Source: Chitinophaga pinensis DSM 2588 (GTDB lineage Bacteria; Bacteroidota; Bacteroidia; Chitinophagales; Chitinophagaceae). From it: 64,000 bases of DNA. The position numbers and the translations under genes are program-made. This document shows positions 61,140-64,000 of the stretch, piece after piece; position 1 is the first letter of the stretch, and each line of letters begins with the position of its first letter. The stretch is taken from NCBI RefSeq assembly GCF_000024005.1, contig NC_013132.1, forward strand, positions 8,922,001 through 8,986,000. Direction: 5' to 3'. The notes under the pieces are model-generated. The model saw only the letters and a program-made list of their open reading frames with translations. It did not search any database and was not told the DNA's origin.

Positions 61140-61985
61140 TTATTTAGACAGCTGGTCAAACTCTTCGTCCGTCAGTTCTATATCAGCCGCCTTCAGATTC
61201 TCTTCCAGGTGCGTGATAGACTTGGTACCAGGTATCAGCAGGATGTTATCCGCACGTCTCAGCAACCATGCTAATGCGATCTGAGCCGTAGTAGCATCGT
61301 GAGCAGCAGCGATCTTACTGATTTTGTCGGCCAGTGTATCAGGACCGGAAGCCAGCGGGAACCACGGAATAAATGCCAGTCCACGTTCAGTGGTGTAATC
61401 CAGTACTTCTTCCCACTGACGATTGCCCAGGTTGTAGAGATTCTGTACAGAGACGATCGGCAATACCTTTTCAGCACGCTCGATCTGCGCTACATTTACT
61501 TCAGATAAACCTACATACCTGATCTTACCTGCCTTAACGGCTTCTGCAACAGGCGCCAGTGTTTCTTCTACCGGAACATTGGAGTCAAAACGATGCAATT
61601 GCCAGAGGTCGATGGTGTCTACCTTTAGCCGTTTGAGACTACCTTCAATATTTTCGCGGATGTAATCCGGGTTACCATTCGGTACCCATTGATCAGGTCC
61701 CGGACGGTTGAACCCGCCTTTGGTAGCGATAACCAGCCCCTCCTTGTAAGGATGTAAAGCATCTGCGATCAGTGATTCATTCAACTTAGGCCCATATGCT
61801 TCCGCAGTATCGATGAAGTTCACACCAGCTGCAACCGCAGCCTGTAGCACTTTCTTCGCATTCTCACGGTCAGCCACCTCTCCAAATACTCCTTTTCCTG
61901 TCAATTGCATTGCACCGTAACCAAGACGGTTGATTTCCAGCTGACCTCCTAAGGAGAAAGTCAGGCTTTTTGTGCTTGTTGCCAT
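61140..61985 (-). CDS. Aldo/keto reductase
   Basis: The 281-residue protein has AKR motifs: NRLGYGAMQLTGKGVFGE, FIDTAEAYGPKLNESLIADAL (Asp/Tyr), GLVIATKGGFNRPGP (Lys), IDLWQLHRFDSN (His) and ILLIPGTKSITHLEENL (NADPH). It resembles YdbC/YajO-like AKR proteins that reduce aldehydes with NADPH. It has its own terminator. The other AKR at 18731-19774 is of a different branch. Confidence 0.94.
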   Translation of the reverse strand: MATSTKSLTFSLGGQLEINRLGYGAMQLTGKGVFGEVADRENAKKVLQAAVAAGVNFIDTAEAYGPKLNESLIADALHPYKEGLVIATKGGFNRPGPDQWVPNGNPDYIRENIEGSLKRLKVDTIDLWQLHRFDSNVPVEETLAPVAEAVKAGKIRYVGLSEVNVAQIERAEKVLPIVSVQNLYNLGNRQWEEVLDYTTERGLAFIPWFPLASGPDTLADKISKIAAAHDATTAQIALAWLLRRADNILLIPGTKSITHLEENLKAADIELTDEEFDQLSK

Positions 61986-62301
61986 TTTCTTTGTTTTAAA
62001 TCAATCCTGAAATAAGTGAGATATTACTGTTGTGTCAGTTTGTACAAACTTCTCTTAATGCATCAATAAGTATACCCGTGTCGCGCTGGCAGGATGCTAT
62101 CTTTATGTATAGTGGTGTATATGTTATGCTTTCAGCAACCAACCTTCAAAAAACAAACTTACGGGTGACGATTTTATGCATCATACTGTACATATTTTCT
62201 GACGCCGTTATTCATGTGTACAAAGGTGAGGATAATCTGACTGCCGGCAATTAGTAAAAACAAAGGATTTAGTATGAATATCAAAGAATTTTTAGCCGGA
62301 T
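61986..62301. other. 316-base gap without a gene
   Basis: No credible gene, tRNA or repeat is seen upstream of the aldo/keto reductase. A 74-codon plus-strand frame at 62030-62254 starts from a non-ATG codon and has unlikely composition, so it is not called. The stretch likely carries the reductase promoter. Confidence 0.4.
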
Positions 62302-62348
62302 ATCAAGCGGAAAGGCGTCCGCCAATGGTGAACGCCTTTCCGCTTGAT
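62302..62348 (-). terminator. Terminator of the GH95 gene
   Basis: ATCAAGCGGAAAGGCGT (62302-62318) pairs perfectly with ACGCCTTTCCGCTTGAT (62332-62348), 13-base loop. It is 14 bases past the GH95 stop on the minus strand. Confidence 0.88.
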
Positions 62349-62362
62349 TAAAAGTGATACGA

Positions 62363-64000
62363 CTATAACGCTGTAAAGTGATAGCTCTTTCCCTTTTCAG
62401 TCGCTACATCATAAGTATTCGGTACTGCGCTTTCCAATGGCGCAAGTGTTTTCGTGTGTACCAATGGCGCTGCCACCGGCGTCACCTGATAAAAAGGGTT
62501 ACTGTTTTCTCCGGATGCCTGCTTCAGCTGGCTCTTCCCTTTTAAAGGCGCCGCACTACGGATCCGGCAATTCCCCCCTAAGGTAGAGGTGATCACCAGT
62601 TTGGTGATCTTACCGTCCTGCCATACCAGATCATCAATCACGAAACCACCTCTTGCACGTAAGCCTTTGATATTGCCGTTCTTCCATTGTGGAGGTAAAG
62701 CCGGCAATACATAGATAACCCCATCATGACTTTGCATGAGCATTTCTGTGATACCGGAAGTACAACCGAAGTTACCGTCAATCTGGAAAGGGGCATGGGC
62801 ATCAAAAAGATTAGTATAAGTACCACCACCATGCTGGCCTACAGGACTCAGCTGATTAGTGATCAGTTTCAGGGCGTGTTCTCCGTTTTGCAGTCTGGCC
62901 CACCAGTTTACCTTCCAGCCCATACTCCAGCCCGTCGATACATCACCGCGTTGCAGCAGGGTAGTATTCGCAGCACTGGCTAATAAGGGTGTACGGTCAG
63001 GTGAGATCTGTGCAGAAGGATACAGACCATACAGGTGAGAAATGTGGCGGTGATTATCCTTCGGATTATCCAGGTCGTCTATCCACTCCTGTAACTGTCC
63101 GTACTGACCTACCTGCATAGGCGGGAGCCGGCGGCGGACAGTCTTGAATGTATCCACCAGGGCAGCATCTTTCCCTAGTATCTCAGCCGCATTGATAGCC
63201 GCGCTCAGTGCGTCAAAAACGATCTGGTTATCCATAGTACATCCTGCATCAAAAGAAACGTTCGGACGGGTGGAAGGTGCATTTTCAGGAGAAGTCCCCG
63301 GATTCACCACCAGGTATTTACGCTTCGGATCTTCTACCAGGTCATCTACAAAAAACAAAGCGGCGCCTTTTATAGCCGGATAGACGTCAGCCAGGTAACG
63401 CCTGTCGCCATTGTACAGATAACGGTCCCAGAGGTGCTGTGCCAGCCAGGCGCCTCCCATACTCCAGATACCGTAGAAGATCCGGTCTACCGGACCTGTG
63501 ATACGCCAGAGATCCGTATTGTGATGGGCCACCCATCCTCTTGCACCGTAGAGTATACGGGCAGTACCCTGTCCGGTAACTGACAACTCCTTTACCATTT
63601 GTACCAGGGGCTCATGCATTTCCGGCAGATTATCCTTTTCTGCCGGCCAGTAGTTCATTTCAGTATTGATGTTAATTGTGTATTTGCTATCCCATGGAGG
63701 CGACATTTCTGAGTTCCAGAGGCCCTGTAAAGTAGCTGGTTGCCCGCCAGGCTGCGAACAGGAAATCAGCAGGTAGCGGCCAAACTGAAAATACAGGGAT
63801 ATAAATTGCGGATCATATGTTTTGGAAAAGTTGACCAGTCGTACATCAGTGGGGTCTTTTGCCACATCAGAAGTGCCCAGGTCTATTTTCACACGATTAA
63901 AATAACGTTGATAAGCAGCAATGTGTTCTTTCAGTAAAGTAGCATAAGGTTGTTTAACCGCTGCATTCAGGTAGGCGCTTGCTTTCTTTACTTCATCTGC
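62363..64000 (-). CDS. Glycoside hydrolase family 95-like alpha-L-fucosidase (partial, C-terminal 545 residues)
   Basis: The frame is open to the window edge, so the N-terminus is missing. The first residues read (A)DEVKKASAYLNAAVKQPYATLLKEHIAAYQRYFNRVKIDLG. GH95 motifs follow: QFGRYLLISCSQPGGQPATLQGLWNSEMSPPWDSKYTININTEMNYWPAE (the NxN pair in this motif holds catalytic Asn in this family), NPGTSPENAPS and QIDGNFGCTSGITEML (Asp of the catalytic set). A beta-sandwich tail ends it. GH95 enzymes release alpha-1,2-L-fucose or galactose from glycans. The missing N-terminus probably carries the signal peptide. Confidence 0.9.
   Translation of the reverse strand, partial: ADEVKKASAYLNAAVKQPYATLLKEHIAAYQRYFNRVKIDLGTSDVAKDPTDVRLVNFSKTYDPQFISLYFQFGRYLLISCSQPGGQPATLQGLWNSEMSPPWDSKYTININTEMNYWPAEKDNLPEMHEPLVQMVKELSVTGQGTARILYGARGWVAHHNTDLWRITGPVDRIFYGIWSMGGAWLAQHLWDRYLYNGDRRYLADVYPAIKGAALFFVDDLVEDPKRKYLVVNPGTSPENAPSTRPNVSFDAGCTMDNQIVFDALSAAINAAEILGKDAALVDTFKTVRRRLPPMQVGQYGQLQEWIDDLDNPKDNHRHISHLYGLYPSAQISPDRTPLLASAANTTLLQRGDVSTGWSMGWKVNWWARLQNGEHALKLITNQLSPVGQHGGGTYTNLFDAHAPFQIDGNFGCTSGITEMLMQSHDGVIYVLPALPPQWKNGNIKGLRARGGFVIDDLVWQDGKITKLVITSTLGGNCRIRSAAPLKGKSQLKQASGENSNPFYQVTPVAAPLVHTKTLAPLESAVPNTYDVATEKGKSYHFTAL

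Noticed and set aside
62030..62254. Plus-strand frame of 74 codons upstream of the aldo/keto reductase
   Set aside because: The start codon is not ATG, there is no ribosome site and the residue mix looks random.

Overview
The window is a piece of a Bacteroidota chromosome, most likely a Chitinophaga-type Chitinophagaceae genome. The reasons are two complete SusC/SusD pairs, an ECF sigma/FecR/STN-TonB receptor signalling cassette, TAnnTTTG promoter boxes, a LytS/LytTR two-component pair, many lipoproteins with Bacteroidota-style lipoboxes and a C-terminal piece of a GH95 fucosidase. The genus is an inference; no rRNA or other marker gene is present.

Layout. 1-5.2 kb: the tail of an AraC regulator, a scarred region with a degenerate tRNA cloverleaf and gene scraps, a GNAT acetyltransferase, an ECF sigma factor with a four-helix membrane partner, two tandem outer-membrane beta-barrel genes and a small unknown gene. 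5.2-13.2 kb: secreted alpha/beta hydrolase, WG-repeat lipoprotein, ABC-F ATPase, OsmC protein, TetR with a DUF1348 protein, and a lipoprotein. 13.3-22.2 kb: haem-binding/P460 cytochrome, histidine kinase with LytTR regulator, hydroxyacid dehydrogenase-like protein, GH128-like lipoprotein, aldo/keto reductase, thioredoxin, a membrane protein and a class 3 lipase.

22.3-27.5 kb is the most striking part. A gene for a Ro60 orthologue (TROVE plus vWA domains, 508 aa) is followed on the same strand by about 580 bases that encode no protein but hold four structured RNAs. Three of them (24877-24972, 24981-25126, 25130-25267) share a 5'-strand motif beginning GTGTCGT and a paired 3'-strand motif TTAYCY..GTT. 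Each closes on itself by a long terminal stem, as Y RNAs do. Two of the three carry, inside the stem, a circularly permuted tRNA: T arm, then capped acceptor stem, then D arm, with the Y-type stem in the place of the anticodon arm. The fourth (24684-24875) has a normally ordered acceptor stem, D arm and T arm, but about 140 bases replace the anticodon arm and variable loop. I read this as a Ro60 ribonucleoprotein locus with a small family of Y RNA-like tRNA mimics. Two unassigned proteins follow.

27.7-39.8 kb: MFS exporter and divergent MarR gene with shared operator-like sequence, OsmC protein, YiiX-type hydrolase, TPR protein, secreted endonuclease/exonuclease/phosphatase-fold enzyme preceded by a decayed susD, a regulator fragment, DinB-type protein, secreted vWA protein, photolyase-related protein and DNA polymerase IV. 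39.9-54.3 kb: two glycan-uptake loci. The first is a SusC/SusD pair with no local regulator. The second is ordered sigma factor, FecR, STN-SusC, SusD, BNR sialidase-like enzyme, all on the minus strand. 54.5-64 kb: ferritin, cupin, DUF4369/TlpA thioredoxin-fold protein, sugar-porter MFS, small unknown, alpha/beta hydrolase, AraC regulator, aldo/keto reductase and the GH95 gene, which runs off the end.

Many gene ends carry strong hairpins. Two convergent junctions (18.6 kb and 60.0 kb) carry the same AATTAAGAATT/AATTAGGAATT heptad repeat in inverted orientation. All calls come from reading the sequence; no database search was run.
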